Shown here piece by piece: positions 38,045-50,671 of a stretch of 64,000 nt of DNA (positions within the stretch are counted from its first letter, which is position 1; each line of letters starts with the position of its first letter). The notes below the pieces were generated by a model, which was not told where the DNA came from, did no database searches, and saw only the letters and a list, made by a program, of their open reading frames with translations. The DNA comes from Paramecium sonneborni (taxonomy: Eukaryota; Ciliophora; Oligohymenophorea; Peniculida; Parameciidae), in NCBI GenBank assembly GCA_905182985.1, contig CAJJDN010000138.1:80146-144145 (forward strand). The letters are read 5' to 3'. The position numbers were made by a program, and so were the translations under genes.

Positions 38045-39871
38045 TTTAATAAATTATTTATATAAGTCATGCTAATCTGTTTAAAATTTATACTAATTGA
38101 TCCTTATTTTCATATAAAACAGAGTGTCCACCCTCAATATATTAAACTGTTCTTTTATTCATTTAAATCTTCTTTGACAATGCAACATTATTCACATCAA
38201 GAGTCTCATCCTACAAAAAGGTTTATAATAAGTCAGCCTCAGAGATATTAACCAAACAATTCTTTAAGGAATGATATACCTATACACTCAGAATTAGCTT
38301 TTAGAATCTCTCCAAAAATGAAGGACTTTACAACAAACCTATAATTGAAATTAAATATACCCTCCAAAATTACTTATCTACCTAATTAATTTATGGGATT
38401 CTGTTGTAAAACACAAGAAAGTTGATCTAAAGAAATAGGTTAAGTATTCATTATAGTATTTGTATATTCAAAAGCAAGTTCTGGCATATTCTTAGGTTGA
38501 GATTCAAATATCTTAATTGATTGAGTGAAGAAACTTCTTAATTAAGAGTAAATTGAAGTGAATGAATTCACAAATGCAATCTAACTAAACTGAATTGTGT
38601 TTTGACATTATACAACTAAGAATTTTAATAATAATTNCCAAACTAAATTCTTCATATTTCTCATGTCGTTAAACTATATAATAGACGTTATAAGCAAGCA
38701 TTATAATGTCAACCAAAACTACCACAATCATAAAATAATGAATTCCAAACTGTTCAACAGAGAATTCAGTCTTGTCAACATTCCTTACATGAATATCCAC
38801 TTCAAATTTAAGTTTTCTATACTACTCGTCTTTAAATTCATCTCTTAATCTTCGATGGCAATCTGATATAGTATAATACCACATATGAGCTCTTAATTTG
38901 GCTTTAATATTCCCTTAGAATACTTGTGAATATTCTCCATTTCCAGGTACCTAAATAGTCTCTTTTCGTTTAGCTAAATCAGCTCTCTAATGAAATTAGT
39001 TTCAATTTTATTTACTTCACATGGTGGCTTTTCTAATACTTCAGGCCATTATTCATCCAAATGCAACTCAAAAAGAATTGGGTATGATCTCTCCCTCATC
39101 TCTTCTGATTCTAATCCAACGATTCTGAATTTAATATGATAGGACAGACTTCCAACTTCAGCTCCAAATTTTGTCAGATATTCCCAGTCTGACATCTATC
39201 TAATTCGAAAACTCTTCTGAACACTCTTAGTTTCACTTAAATTCAAAAATATGCACAATAGTATCAAAAACTTATACATTTTAATAAATTATTTATATAA
39301 GTCATGCTAATCTGTTTAAAATTTATACTAATTGATCCTTATTTTCATATAAAACAGAGTGTCCACCCTCAATATATTAAACTGTTCTTTTATTCATTTA
39401 AATCTTCTTTGACAATGCAACATTATTCACATCAAGAGTCTCATCCTACAAAAAGGTTTATAATAAGTCAGCCTCAGAGATATTAACCAAACAATTCTTT
39501 AAGGAATGATATACCTATACACTCAGAATTAGCTTTTAGAATCTCTCCAAAAATGAAGGACTTTACAACAAACCTATAATTGAAATTAAATATACCCTCC
39601 AAAATTACTTATCTACCTAATTAATTTATGGGATTCTGTTGTAAAACACAAGAAAGTTGATCTAAAGAAATAGGTTAAGTATTCATTATAGTATTTGTAT
39701 ATTCAAAAGCAAGTTCTGGCATATTCTTAGGTTGAGATTCAAATATCTTAATTGATTGAGTGAAGAAACTTCTTAATTAAGAGTAAATTGAAGTGAATGA
39801 ATTCACAAATGCAATCTAACTAAACTGAATTGTGTTTTGACATTATACAACTAAGAATTTTAATAATAATT
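37403..39871. repeat. 1234-bp perfect direct repeat around a single N (probable assembly duplication)
   Basis: Bases 37403-38636 recur as 38638-39871, with one N at 38637. Each copy holds the 5' two thirds of the GPR180-type gene and the 3' end of the hydrolase-like gene. The left copy continues correctly into the GPR180-type gene and the right copy into the hydrolase-like gene, which is what unmerged overlapping contig ends produce. The true order is 38636 joined to 39872. Confidence 0.9.
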
Positions 39872-42592
39872 ACTAAATGATTATGCATGAAATCCACCAG
39901 AGCCTACTCCTAAAATTTTTAAAGTATCAGTTTGCAAATCTATTTTATTCTTTATCGATAATTCATATAATATTTAATCCAAGATACCAGCAATGTAAAT
40001 ATTAGTATAGATTTGCTCTTTGTTGAATAGAGTATAGGCTTACCCAGGAGTGTTCAATAAAAGAATCTTTTTGTTCTATGCTTCATTTATCAAATCCACT
40101 ATGATTGGATAATATCTAAAAATGATTGATATGAATACTCAAAAAAGGATTCAAACATATCATGTAATATGATTATAAAATCTATTCCAGATTAAGAACT
40201 CTTCTCTTTCTTTTTAGTTATGTTACTCTCAAATAAAGCATAAGGAACAGCTGTCTAAGAATCTACTACCAAATATTCTAATTAAGTTATTTCAAAACAA
40301 GGAGTTGGGTAATTCATCATCCAACAAACTTCTTCTATTTATAAAGCTCTCAATTAATCATATTTCAAATCATATGATAATGCTTGCATAGGTGTACTTA
40401 ATTGAAATTGATACAATTTTCTTACTATGTCAAAATTAACATGATAATAATAATGAGATGATGTTGTTAACAATACTTATTCTACTCCTTCTTATATCTT
40501 CTAATTATAGTACTCTTTTTAAATTGCTCTGCATTCCTATTCCTTTTTAGATGTCTTTGCTAACATTTTCTTTATTTCTTCTGATCTTACTTGAAATTCC
40601 TTACTCTCTTATTAGTTTGTGTCTATTCTTCTTACATTTGGAGCTCTCTATTCTGCTAAAGTTTATATTAAATTATCTGCTTCATTTTAAAACTCTTAAG
40701 ATTATTCCATTTGAGTGGGTTTTTAAAATTACTTCAATTTTTAATAGTTTAAATAACCTAAAGTCAATCTATTTATTTCTATTTGTTTGCAAACATCTCT
40801 AAACTTTTATGGAGATGATGTCTTTGACATTCTATTCTCAGGTATAGAAGTAATCAAAAAATTCCTCTTTTATGTTGGTGCTCTAAATATTCTAAATGAT
40901 TTTGTTGATGTGGATGGCTTCATTTACAATTTCTCTTATCTTTTAACAATATTTTCTTCTCTTTTTCTACGTCTTTCAGCTTCTTCATCTATTTGTAATG
41001 ATTATGTCTTTTTTTCATTTATAAATTATGCTCCATTTTTAATATCCTTTTTTAATTAAGATTCAAAATGTCTCTGAATCATAGAATAAATTATAAAACA
41101 ATTCTTACAAATTTTAACAGATTTGTATAAATTGATTAATGCTTAAACATCAGAATTTTCTTTACTAAATGGATGTTATTATTCATCTTTTATTTCTGGA
41201 TGTTCTTCTGGATTGTAATTTTCTAAATGAATTTTATATTTTTTGAATAATTCTATCACCTCCTTATGATCATCTCTTGTTCTTACTATTAATTACAATG
41301 ATATTTCATAAGGTAAATTTGTACTCATATTAGTGACTGTCTATTTTGATTCTTTGAAAACATTCTTATAAGTTTCCAATAAACCTTTCCTCAATTAAAG
41401 AGGTCCTCTTAAAAATAATTATAGTTGAAATACTTGTTTTTTTCAATTAATTTATAATTACAAAAGTCGCCTTGACATCTTTCCAAAATTAAATGTTTAT
41501 AGAGTGTTTTACTAAGTTTTTTATCTTCTTCAACAATTTAATTTGGATACTTTTTGAATTCATTATTTGCATTCTTATCTAATCTAAACTATTTGCATGC
41601 CATCATAAAATTATCAAATTAACCATTACTTGCTATTTCATCTCTTAAACCCTTTTGATATGGAGCTATATTAATTAATAGTATAATAAACCTCCTTGTT
41701 ATATTTGGATTGTGATTTATTTAATACCAGCAAAATATATTTGGTCTCTTTAATCAACGATGAACTTTGGAGTGAACTTGCGTACTTTGACTTTAAATAC
41801 TTTTTCTAAATAAAATGCTATTTTTTTTGTTTCCTATGAAAGTGGACATAATATATCTACGTACTTCTTAAAAGCGTTAATTTAGTGTAGAATTACAATA
41901 CTTGAACATTGTTTGTACTTTCTAAACTTCTTATTATCTGACTGGGATTTAGCCAGAACTTTAGACTGGCATCAAGAGAGTTTAAAAAGGATTGCTGGAT
42001 TTAGCAGTTGTACTTTTGTTCACTCTTTTTATTGTAAGTGTCTTCTTGAAAAACTTGAAAGTAATTGGAATGAAATCAACATCATAATGGTACTCAACAT
42101 AGTAGACTTCATCTGCAAACTATTAATCAAGCTACTTTGATTTTCAATGTACTATTGCATGAATGCCAAAGAGGAGAGATCTTTGCCTTCAACAAAGAAT
42201 TGCAATAATTCTTATCGATTCATAGGTATTCCCTCATTTCTTTTCATCTACAAAAATGCTATTGGAGTTTCCTTATATATTATAAAACAATATTAAACCT
42301 CTTTGAATTGAGGACTCTACTTTGCTTGTTCATACAATTGAGTAAGTGTGTCTATCTTAATGTCTTTGGGGAATTTAATACCAAGCAAAGCCTTGGCAAT
42401 TTCAAGATTTGAGAGTTTATCAGAATTCTTTTTCATGACTACTTGAGATTGTTTAGGATTGAATAGCCAAACTTTAGGCATTAGTTTATCGAAGATGATG
42501 GTCTATGGTATAAGACATTGTAATTTGTTATTCTTTTTAGTACACATTTCATAGAAACTCCATTAAGAAGTTAGTTCTAATTGATCTTCCAT
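39302..42592 (-). CDS. 1023-residue protein of unknown function with C-terminal alpha/beta-hydrolase-like segment
   Basis: ATG 42590-42592, TGA 39302-39304. Eight introns (23, 29, 35, 38, 26, 23, 23 and 22 nt in gene order, several ending AAG or CAG) give 1024 codons. The 35- and 38-nt ones are the least certain. The N-terminal 550 residues are helical; one stretch (FCWYQINHNPNITRR, INIAPYQKGLRDE) may form HEAT-like helices. A basic, Gln-rich middle follows. From about residue 700 the pattern fits an alpha/beta hydrolase: strand IDFIIILHDMF, then KKILLLNTPGQ, a GVGSGGFHA nucleophile-elbow-like turn, ADLLQTFLQDE, and IEGGHSVLYE, with a His near the end. A clear Gly-x-Ser-x-Gly is present (GVGSGG). 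No assigned substrate. The stop lies 22 nt from the GPR180-type ATG once the repeat is removed. Confidence 0.65.
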
Positions 42593-42608
42593 AATTATAT
42601 TAATAATA

Positions 42609-44861
42609 TCAATATCCGAGCAATACAATGACCAAGAATATTGAATACAGGATGGTCTGGTAATTAGATACTCCTGGATTTTAACCAAAAGTGAAATTAT
42701 TTGGAACATAAACAGCCTAAAGATAAATTAAATATATGATTTACTCCTGCATATGGTTGTACAGATTAGAGACATCTTTTCTAAAAGTTGTAAAATCCAT
42801 ATTTGCATATAGCACAACCAGATTGAGTGGATGGTGTTTATTGATTTTATGAAGTTGATGTAGGATATCCTTCAGCACAATTAGCTTAACTCAAACTAAT
42901 GCAACCCCCATTTGAAAGGACATATCCACTAATACAAGAATTACAAACTTAACCTGGGGCAGAACAAGTTGCACATTCAAAAGGACATGCCAAACAATAT
43001 GAAGTTGTTTAGGTTCCTGTATTGATACTTGATAAGAAGTATCCATTGTTACAAACTTAACAGGAATTTGGACTATCTGCAGTACAAGTAGCACAATTAG
43101 AGACACCACATTAAGTACATCCACCACCAGATACATAATAACCATTTACACATCTTGAGCATGTTGGACCAGATCCACATTAAATACATTATGAATCACA
43201 AGCTGTACAAGTTGCAGCTGTACCTGTTGAGAAAAAGTAGTTGACTTAACAAGCACTACAAGTTATTGAGTTACTAGGGGATCCTGTACAAGCAGAACAA
43301 CCTTGAGGTAATGAGTTAGTTATTGATGCATCACAAGCCAAACATAAAGTATTATTATACAAGTTAGTTTAAGTAGTACATGAAGCACATGTATATTGAG
43401 TACCACTTGTTGCAACTATTGTGACACATTAAAGACTTTGAGTTGATGGAACACAAATCACTTATGCAGCTGTTGTACCTGAAGCTGGTAAGGTATATAA
43501 ATAATATCCATCTTAACATTAAGTGGGTACAACTGCTGTGAGAGATGAATTTTCAACTGGACCTTAACATCTTAAAAATGAATCTGATGCTTAGGTGCAT
43601 TATTTACAAGTAACGATACCATTTCCGTCTTTTACTCCATAATAACTATGATTATATAAATATTAAATGATACGTATCCCGACAAGTTGAACATGAAGTT
43701 TATACAGAAGCTGTTTATTATCCAGGAGGAACAGTGCAACTATCACAATTATTACATTAATAACAGATTCCACTTGTTGAATCTAAAGCATATCCAGCTA
43801 CACAAGCTGAACACTTAGGATTTGAACCAGCTTATGTTAATTGTAAATTAATAGAAGAGCATTTTAACATTGGATAGCATAAATCTCCATATTTAAAGTA
43901 TGAAGGATAACAGTCATTACAAGTTGATAATGATGTACAAGATGAACATCCAACAGGACATGAATTACAAGATTAAATAATAGTTTAAGTATTATCTTTA
44001 GAAGCATAGAAACCAGGTAAGCATTAAGTGCATGTTGATCCTTGACATGTGGCACAATTTCCGCCACTTAAACAGCTAACACACGAGCCAGCAAATTATG
44101 CATTAGAAGATGATAAAGGTGTGCTACTGACTGATTGTTACCAATAAAAACCATCATTACATTATGAACAAGTATATCTAAAATGATTAAGATAATTACG
44201 GTGAATTACAAGATTTACAGTTGGGCATAGTTTAGGTGCACAAACTGCAAAATGATTATCCAGGCATTAAATAATATTATTACCATGTTCCAAACCAAAT
44301 TGTAGAATTTGAGCTTGAGTTTGATGGTGTGAACTTCAAGTCCCAATTTAAAAAGTATTTGGTCTAACAAGATAAGCAAACAGCATTTTCATCCCATGAA
44401 GAACAATATTAATTATTGATACATACACCTGCCTTAAGTGTATAATCGGATGTACATGCAGTACAAACATAAGCATCTGAATTCGAATTCAATGAATAAC
44501 TAGTACAACCAACAGGTATTTAAACACAAACACTTAAAAATAGTAATTGTTGCATTACCCATTGATCAATGTAAAACCAGTATTGCATGTCAAAGAAGTT
44601 GATCCATAATAACTACTGCATGTATAATATCCACTTATGTCATTATCTGCGTTCTTACATGGCATACAAGCTTAATTGTTCCAATAAAACCCTTTATTGA
44701 TCATAATATAGAATACCATTCCTGCATAATGAATTTGTTCTTGTTGATTAAACGAAGGTATTGGCTCCATAAGTTATACAACCATATCCAGTCTTTGGAC
44801 ATGTGACTGTAATTGCACTTCTCACAACTAAAAGTAATCCTATACAGAAGAGAACTCTCAT
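42609..44861 (-). CDS. Cysteine-rich (furin-like repeat) membrane-anchored surface protein, about 700 residues
   Basis: ATG 44859-44861, TGA 42609-42611. A signal peptide is clear (MRVLFCIGLLLVVRSAI). The body is a run of CxxC and Cx(4-10)C repeats such as CTQCGVSNCATCTADSPNSC and CLACPFECATC, which resemble the furin-like / growth-factor-receptor Cys-rich repeats common in ciliate surface proteins. The C-terminus ends in a hydrophobic span (TILYSIFLVIVLLGY) with no cytosolic tail, as in a GPI signal or a terminal anchor. Several introns of 22-28 nt are needed, including 42717-42744 (TAG) and at least two ending AAG near the 5' end. I did not resolve all of them. The stop is only 16 nt from the ATG of the next minus-strand gene. 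Function unknown; a cell-surface or secretory-pathway role is inferred. Confidence 0.78.
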
Positions 44862-44923
44862 TTTAATTTATTAATAATTTAAGATTTTTACATTCATCCT
44901 CGTATAAATATCTGTTAATTATA
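44862..44923. promoter_or_regulatory. 62-bp divergent promoter region
   Basis: Only 62 bp separate the ATG of the Cys-rich gene (minus) from the ATG of the coiled-coil gene (plus), so both promoters must fit here or extend into coding sequence. It is AT-rich and includes TATAAATA at about 44903. No other motif is certain. Confidence 0.5.
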
Positions 44924-46833
44924 ATGAACTCAGCTTCTAACAATTAATTGCTTCAAAAACTACAAAATTTGTATTCCGCCAAATAGAAACCTAGTCAACA
45001 CTCTCATTCTCCAACTAAAACTAATTCCTCAAAATAAATTAACTAGTTACTCCAAAAGTCAACACCACTACCCTACCTTCAAATCAAATAATAAGATATA
45101 GAATAATGGACTGATCGTATTAACACTTAAATTGATAAACATAAATCATTCTCATAGAATGATAATACTATTAACTTTTATCTTTAAAAACCTCTTCCTT
45201 CAAACCCTCTTTTTTAGTAATCCTTCATAACATCACTTATTGATATTCAAAAAAAACTCAAATTACTTAAATATGCTAAAGAAAATGATCAGAATACTTT
45301 TGTTTCAATTATTACTAAAATCAAACTCTTTTGTCTTGATAATTCCGCTATCTGCTTTGATTTTTATAGATGCAATGATCTAATTCTACTTAAATATATG
45401 ATTTATCTCTTGATCTTTCAATTCAATCAAGATATCTAAAAAAATTAAAAAGAATCCAATTCAGAGTAGACTTTACAACTTTAAAATATGGTTAAAGATA
45501 TTATTACCATAATCTATGAAATTATTGAAGAAATTAAATCGAAATAACATAATATTTCTCATATTGATACACTAAATCATTAATTAACCTAAATTTAAAA
45601 TAAATTTAAGCCTGCTAATGCTTGTTCGTTAAAAACTATTAATAAATCTTCTCATCAAAGATATAATAGTTTTAATTTAGAAAAAAATAAATCTGCAGTC
45701 TATCAAAGCAAATATGCTGCTGATATCAATTTAAGTACTAATCAACTCAATAGTAATCCATAATTTAATAATGGATAATAAAAAATTATTTAAAATTAAA
45801 ATGATGAATTAGAGTAGAATTCTAAGCTCATCATTTCATTAAATAACTAAATTTAAAAATTATAAAAAAATTATAAAAAACAAATTTTTTCAATTTCAGA
45901 GTTAAATGATTTAAATTAATCCCTTAAATAATAATTGCAATCAAAAATTGAAGAAGTATGTAATTTTATTTAAATTTCAAGCTCGAACATTTAAAAAATT
46001 CATTTGAACTCTTAAAATCAAATAATAAACTTTATTTGGAATAAAAAGAGCAATATTTTAATCTATATCATGATTTAGAACTAGAAAATCGTAAACTCAA
46101 ATAAAATCTTTAAAAATATCAAGTAAATAATCTTTATACATAATTATAAGGTTGATTATGATTAAATTAAAACTGAGTTTGAGAAGTATTAAACTGAAAC
46201 TTATTTTAATTATCAAAAATAATTGAATTAAATCCAATAAACCAAAGATAACGAGATTAAATCTATCAAAGTTGAGTTAAATGAAAAATGCTCAATTATA
46301 GTAATAATATTCTTAAAACTTAATAGACACAATTATTAGGGGATGTATTATTTTTTGGAAAATAATACAAAAATATTGTTGATAAAATAATTAATATTCA
46401 AAAGAAGGATTTAGAATGGAAGATATTAGAATTATAAAAGGAATTATTTGTTTCTGAAAATACTCTGAATGCTAAGTTAAATGCGATTTCTAGTTATTCA
46501 AATAATATCATATATAATTAGGGTCAAGAGTATCTTAAATAGAATCAATTATCTAATTTGTTAGGAAATTAAACGATATCATATTAGAGTGATCATCAAA
46601 AAAATACGAAATAAAGCAGAGTCTTAGATTTATTAAGTGATTCGAAAAATTCATTTGAATTGATGCATATGCTTTTAATTTAAAGTTAAGTACTTGAGGA
46701 ATTTTTATCATGATTATAGAATATATTTAATATGAGTTATGATATTAATGAATAAATTATTGTTTAGTTAGTTATGACTTTTTAAGTTTAAAATATTAAT
46801 GATGTAATAAAGAGTTGTTTAATAAAATAATGA
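44924..46833 (+). CDS. Coiled-coil protein, 599 residues
   Basis: ATG 44924-44926. Introns 45956-45981 (26 nt, AAG), 46123-46150 (28 nt, AAG), 46301-46326 (26 nt, TAG) and 46690-46719 (30 nt, TAG) give 600 codons ending at TGA 46831-46833. If the last intron is not used, the protein ends at 46713 with 569 residues. The longer form is preferred because the extra exon (MSYDINEQIIVQLVMTF) looks like a regular helix. Residues 1-130 are Ser/Pro-rich. A helical block with Phe and Cys lies near 110-170, and the second half is coiled coil (LEHLKNSFELLKSNNKLYLE). No known domain is recognised. Its stop overlaps the ATG of the following GH5 gene by two bases. Confidence 0.72.
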
Positions 46834-48412
46834 AATATTGGATATTATTGTTTTATCTCATATTTGTAACATCATCATTTAATGTGAATAGAGATGATTA
46901 ATTCATAGTAGATTCTGATGGTTTAAGAAGAGTATTTCATGGGTAATTATAATAATTATAGATAGAGTGAATGTAGTATATAAACTGCCTCCATATTATC
47001 CACCAATATCAGAAGGATTTGATTCTAATGATTCACTATCAGATTTTGATTTGGATAATTTAGTTTCTTGGGGAATGACTTTTATAAGATTACATGTTGC
47101 ATGGGAAGGTGTAGAACCTGTAAGAGGATAATACAATTATACATATTTAGAAGAAATTGATAAAATAGTATAAAGATGTGAAGCTAAAGGAATAACAGTA
47201 TTGTTGGATTCTCATTAAGATGTATTAAATAGATTCTTTTGTGGTAATGGATTTCCAGATTGGACAATTGCTAGAACAAAGTCAAAAGAATTTAGATTTC
47301 CATATCCTTATATTTTCTCTAAGATTCATACCGATGATGAAGGTGTTCCATTGATTGAAGACTGTTTAAAGAAAAAGTTCGTTCTTTATTATTTAACAGC
47401 AGAAGCATCAAAAACATTCTAAAATCTTTTTGATAATAAGGAAGGAATTGCTGATGCATTTGCTGAATATTGGGGTGTAGTTGCTAATTATTTTAAAAAT
47501 CATAAAAATGTTATTGGATATGAAATTATCAATGAACCAATTCAAGGATCAATTTATCATAGTATAAGAGAATTTCTATTTCCAAATTATGGTAATAATC
47601 ATAATTTATTGCCTCTTTACAGAAAGGTGCATTAATAAATAAGAAAGTATGATGATAAGAAAATTATCTTTTTTGAACCTGGAACAACAGATCTTATAGG
47701 TGCTGGATTTAAAGATACTCCAGGAGGTGAAGAATATAGAGATAGAGAAGTATACAGTTACCATATTTATTGTTTTAATGTTGATGATTATAGCATTCCA
47801 AAAAATGAATAAGTATGTAATTATATGGATTCTTTCTTTTTTGCTACAAAAGAAGGTGTTGCTAAGAATTTAGGAGTTGGTAAATTTATGACTGAATTTG
47901 GTGCTATTCTTGATACTCCAGAAGGAAATAAAGAACTTAATTATCTATTAGATTTAATGGAATCTAGATTCACATCATGGGCTTATTGGGAATTTAAATA
48001 TTATGCTGATATAACAACTTAAGCTCATCCTGGATAAATAGAATCATTCTATGATGAATTTGGATAGTTATATACAAACAAAGTTAGAACTCTTAGTAGA
48101 CCTTATGTAACTAAAATCTGTGGTATTCCAAGCAGTTCCAATTTTAATAGAATAGATGATAATTATTATTTCTTAGAATTAGATTGGAGAGCTAGTAATA
48201 AATGTAATGGAAAATAAACTGAAATCTTTTTATCAAGAGAATATTATTTTGAAGAGGTTCATTATCATTTCACGTAATCTTTTTAATCTATCTATAGAAA
48301 ATGTACCGACTGCAAATTGAAAGCTATCAGTAAATCCTACTATATTGTTGAATTACCTGAAGATTTCAAAGAAGGAACTGCAATCTCTTTGATTGTGACC
48401 AATCATGAATGA
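46830..48412 (+). CDS. GH5 endoglycoceramidase-like glycosidase, secreted, 519 residues
   Basis: Endoglycoceramidases release the intact glycan from glycosphingolipids. A signal peptide (MKYWILLFYLIFVTSS) is followed by FHGVNVVYK, the family's N-terminal FHGVN motif, restored by a 23-nt intron (46943-46965). The GH5 barrel shows WGMTFIRLHVAWEGVEP, LLDSHQDVLNRFFCG, EIINEP (acid/base Glu near residue 227), YSYHIYC and FMTEFGA (nucleophile Glu near 347), then SWAYWEFKYY. About 110 residues of beta-rich C-terminal domain follow, as in endoglycoceramidase and related beta-glycosidases. 520 codons, in frame. A role in digesting membrane glycolipids from food, or in lysosomal turnover, is likely; substrate is inferred. 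All key residues are present. Confidence 0.88.
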
Positions 48413-48643
48413 ATAAATTCAATTATTTTATCAAAATATTCTTTTTTTTTTCCTCATTCTCTTTCAATCTATTATCTATTCTACACAATTTATATTTCAT
48501 CATCATCATTTAATTGTATATTATTTAATTTTTAATACTATAAAAATAAAATACTTCATATTATTACAAATATATTATAAATCTTATCATTACATGTATG
48601 TATTATTCTTTTTAATAAATATATAAATAATTATTTAAAACAA

Positions 48644-49766
48644 ATGTTAAATCAACAAGATTCAGCTTCATTTGATGATAGTCGCTTGTAATAAGACATG
48701 AAGTAAACTGCTTAATTTTTTAATCCTCAATTAAACTCATTAGGCTAATCTATTAGATTCTAATAAAAATAAATATAAAAAGTCCCCTTCAAATCTGCAA
48801 AAGAATAAGCTTTCAAGATTAGTTCAGAAGGCAAAAAGAATTTACAATATCAGATTAACACTGAAAAAAAACCTACTCAAACTTTGAAAAAAGTCATTCA
48901 TACTAAATCTACCAAATAGTTTGTATAAAATAATCAAATTACTCCTGCCATGCATAAATTTAGGTATTAATTTATATTTAATAAGCTCTCCTCCCAAATT
49001 AATTAAAGTTCCTTTTGTTAAACCTTTTTCACCACCCCAACCTAAGACTAATAATGAATAAATTAATATACTCTAAAACAATTCTGTTGCACCTGGCTTT
49101 CAAAGAAATACCAATATTAAATTTGCTCAGCCTCTTAAAATTTCTGATAATGAATTTAATATAAGCATGGCTGATGTATAACCTGTTCGAAAGCCTATCC
49201 CCACAAAACAAACTGAAGAGTTCAATAAACCTGAATACCCATCTTATTAAAAATCTTTATTAGATAGCAGATAATCTCAATATAATAGTGAATAAATGCA
49301 AAAATCTAATTCAACTGCATTTTTACCCCAAATTAATTAAACAAAAAAAAATTTCAATAATCAATTCTATGGATATGGTTCAATTGGACAATAATCTTAA
49401 TAAGAGACTGCTCTAAGAACTAATTCTTCAAAATAAACTATTACTCCTGTCAATGAATTTATTAATTGCAATCTACCTAATGATGATGTAGCAAGAAAAT
49501 CAAGAACTGCATAAGTACATCTTAGAGACTCTCAAGAATCTCAAAATCAAATGAAATCAGCATATAAATTAAATAATATTGATAAACCAGATCATTTCAA
49601 TCAGTTACCATAAATATAATCCCCTTAAGCAAGTACTAAATAATAGTTAGCATTTTAATCAACTGGAGGCTCATAGAAACAGAAACATTTTCTATAAAGA
49701 AATCCTTAAATTATGATAATAAATAGATTATTTTCATCAAAATCTGACAATAACTAAGTTATTTGA
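48644..49766 (+). CDS. Low-complexity protein of unknown function, 366 residues
   Basis: ATG 48644-48646, TGA 49764-49766, one 22-nt intron (48964-48985, GTA...AAG), 367 codons. The protein is rich in Gln, Asn, Ser, Lys and Pro throughout and probably disordered. It has no membrane span or recognisable domain. Repeating short basic-proline patches (KVPFVKPFSPPQPK) could be microtubule- or SH3-like binding sites, but this is speculative. The reading frame stays free of TGA for over 1.1 kb, with codon use like the neighbours, so it is likely real. Confidence 0.7.
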
Positions 49767-50671
49767 TAATTTTGCTATATTTACATATAATAATTATTTA
49801 TTACCTCGATTTCAACTGCATGAATATTTAGTGATTATTTTGAATTTTATAATATATTTAAAAATGATATTTTAAGCATAACAACTATGTACAAGGTTTA
49901 ATTATATATTAATTACTTTTTGTCTAATGTATATTAAATTGTAAGTAAAGCTTAAACATAATCTGCTAATCTGTTGTTATTGTAGTTTACTTTAGAATTA
50001 ATGATAAATTATTAATAAAGAAAAAAAATAATTAATGATTCTTAAACATAACATAATGTTTAAAGTATTAATCGTTTTATTATTTACAAAAAAATTAGTA
50101 AAATTCAGTATAAGTTTTCTTCTTGTAGAATCAATGAGTAAAAAATGATTGCATTTGCAGAAGAGAATTACTTGATGTCAAAAAGTATATTTATTATAAA
50201 ACCAGTAAGATTGAATTGATAATTGTTGTTTGATTGGTTATTTCTCAAAGTGAAATATAGTTTTGTAATAATATATGTTAATGTTAAAAAAGCTTGTTAA
50301 AGAGATAAGTAAGGTATAGTATGTTGATTAGAAGTATATATTTTTGTTGACAATTTAGAGTAATTTAAATACGAAAATTGAAATAAAAATAAAATTGATT
50401 TTAAAGTACGATGTAAATATAAAGATACATTATCAGAGTTTAAGAGATTAGATTTACTAAAATATAATTTTAGTTAAACTAAGATATGAATAGTTACGTT
50501 TTTTCTTAGAAAAAAGGATTTGAAAAACGTTATGGAGCAGGTGCTTAAGAAGATAATTAATATGAGAATTGTGTAATTTTAATGAGTTTAATTGAAGTAT
50601 GAAAATTTAAGATATGGATTAGATGGTATATTTAATGATATTGATTTGAAAATATATATATTTTTATATTA
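49767..50671. other. Intergenic region, about 900 bp
   Basis: No convincing gene. A plus-strand frame from ATG 50486 encodes about 38 residues with a somewhat protein-like start (GFEKRYGAGAQEDNQ) but has no visible continuation. It could be a small gene or an unspliced 5' exon. The remainder is AT-rich and should hold the kinase promoter. Confidence 0.35.

Noticed and set aside
38638..39279. Second GPR180-type gene
   Set aside because: Identical to the 5' part of the gene at 36690-38044 and lacking its 3' part; it belongs to the N-split repeat.
42891..43145. Hydrophobic minus-strand ORF inside the Cys-rich gene
   Set aside because: It is an out-of-frame shadow; the frame with regular CxxC repeats is clearly the coding one.
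50486..50602. Short ORF upstream of the Aurora-like gene
   Set aside because: Only about 38 codons, no extension by any plausible mini-intron, and no recognised motif; left as intergenic.
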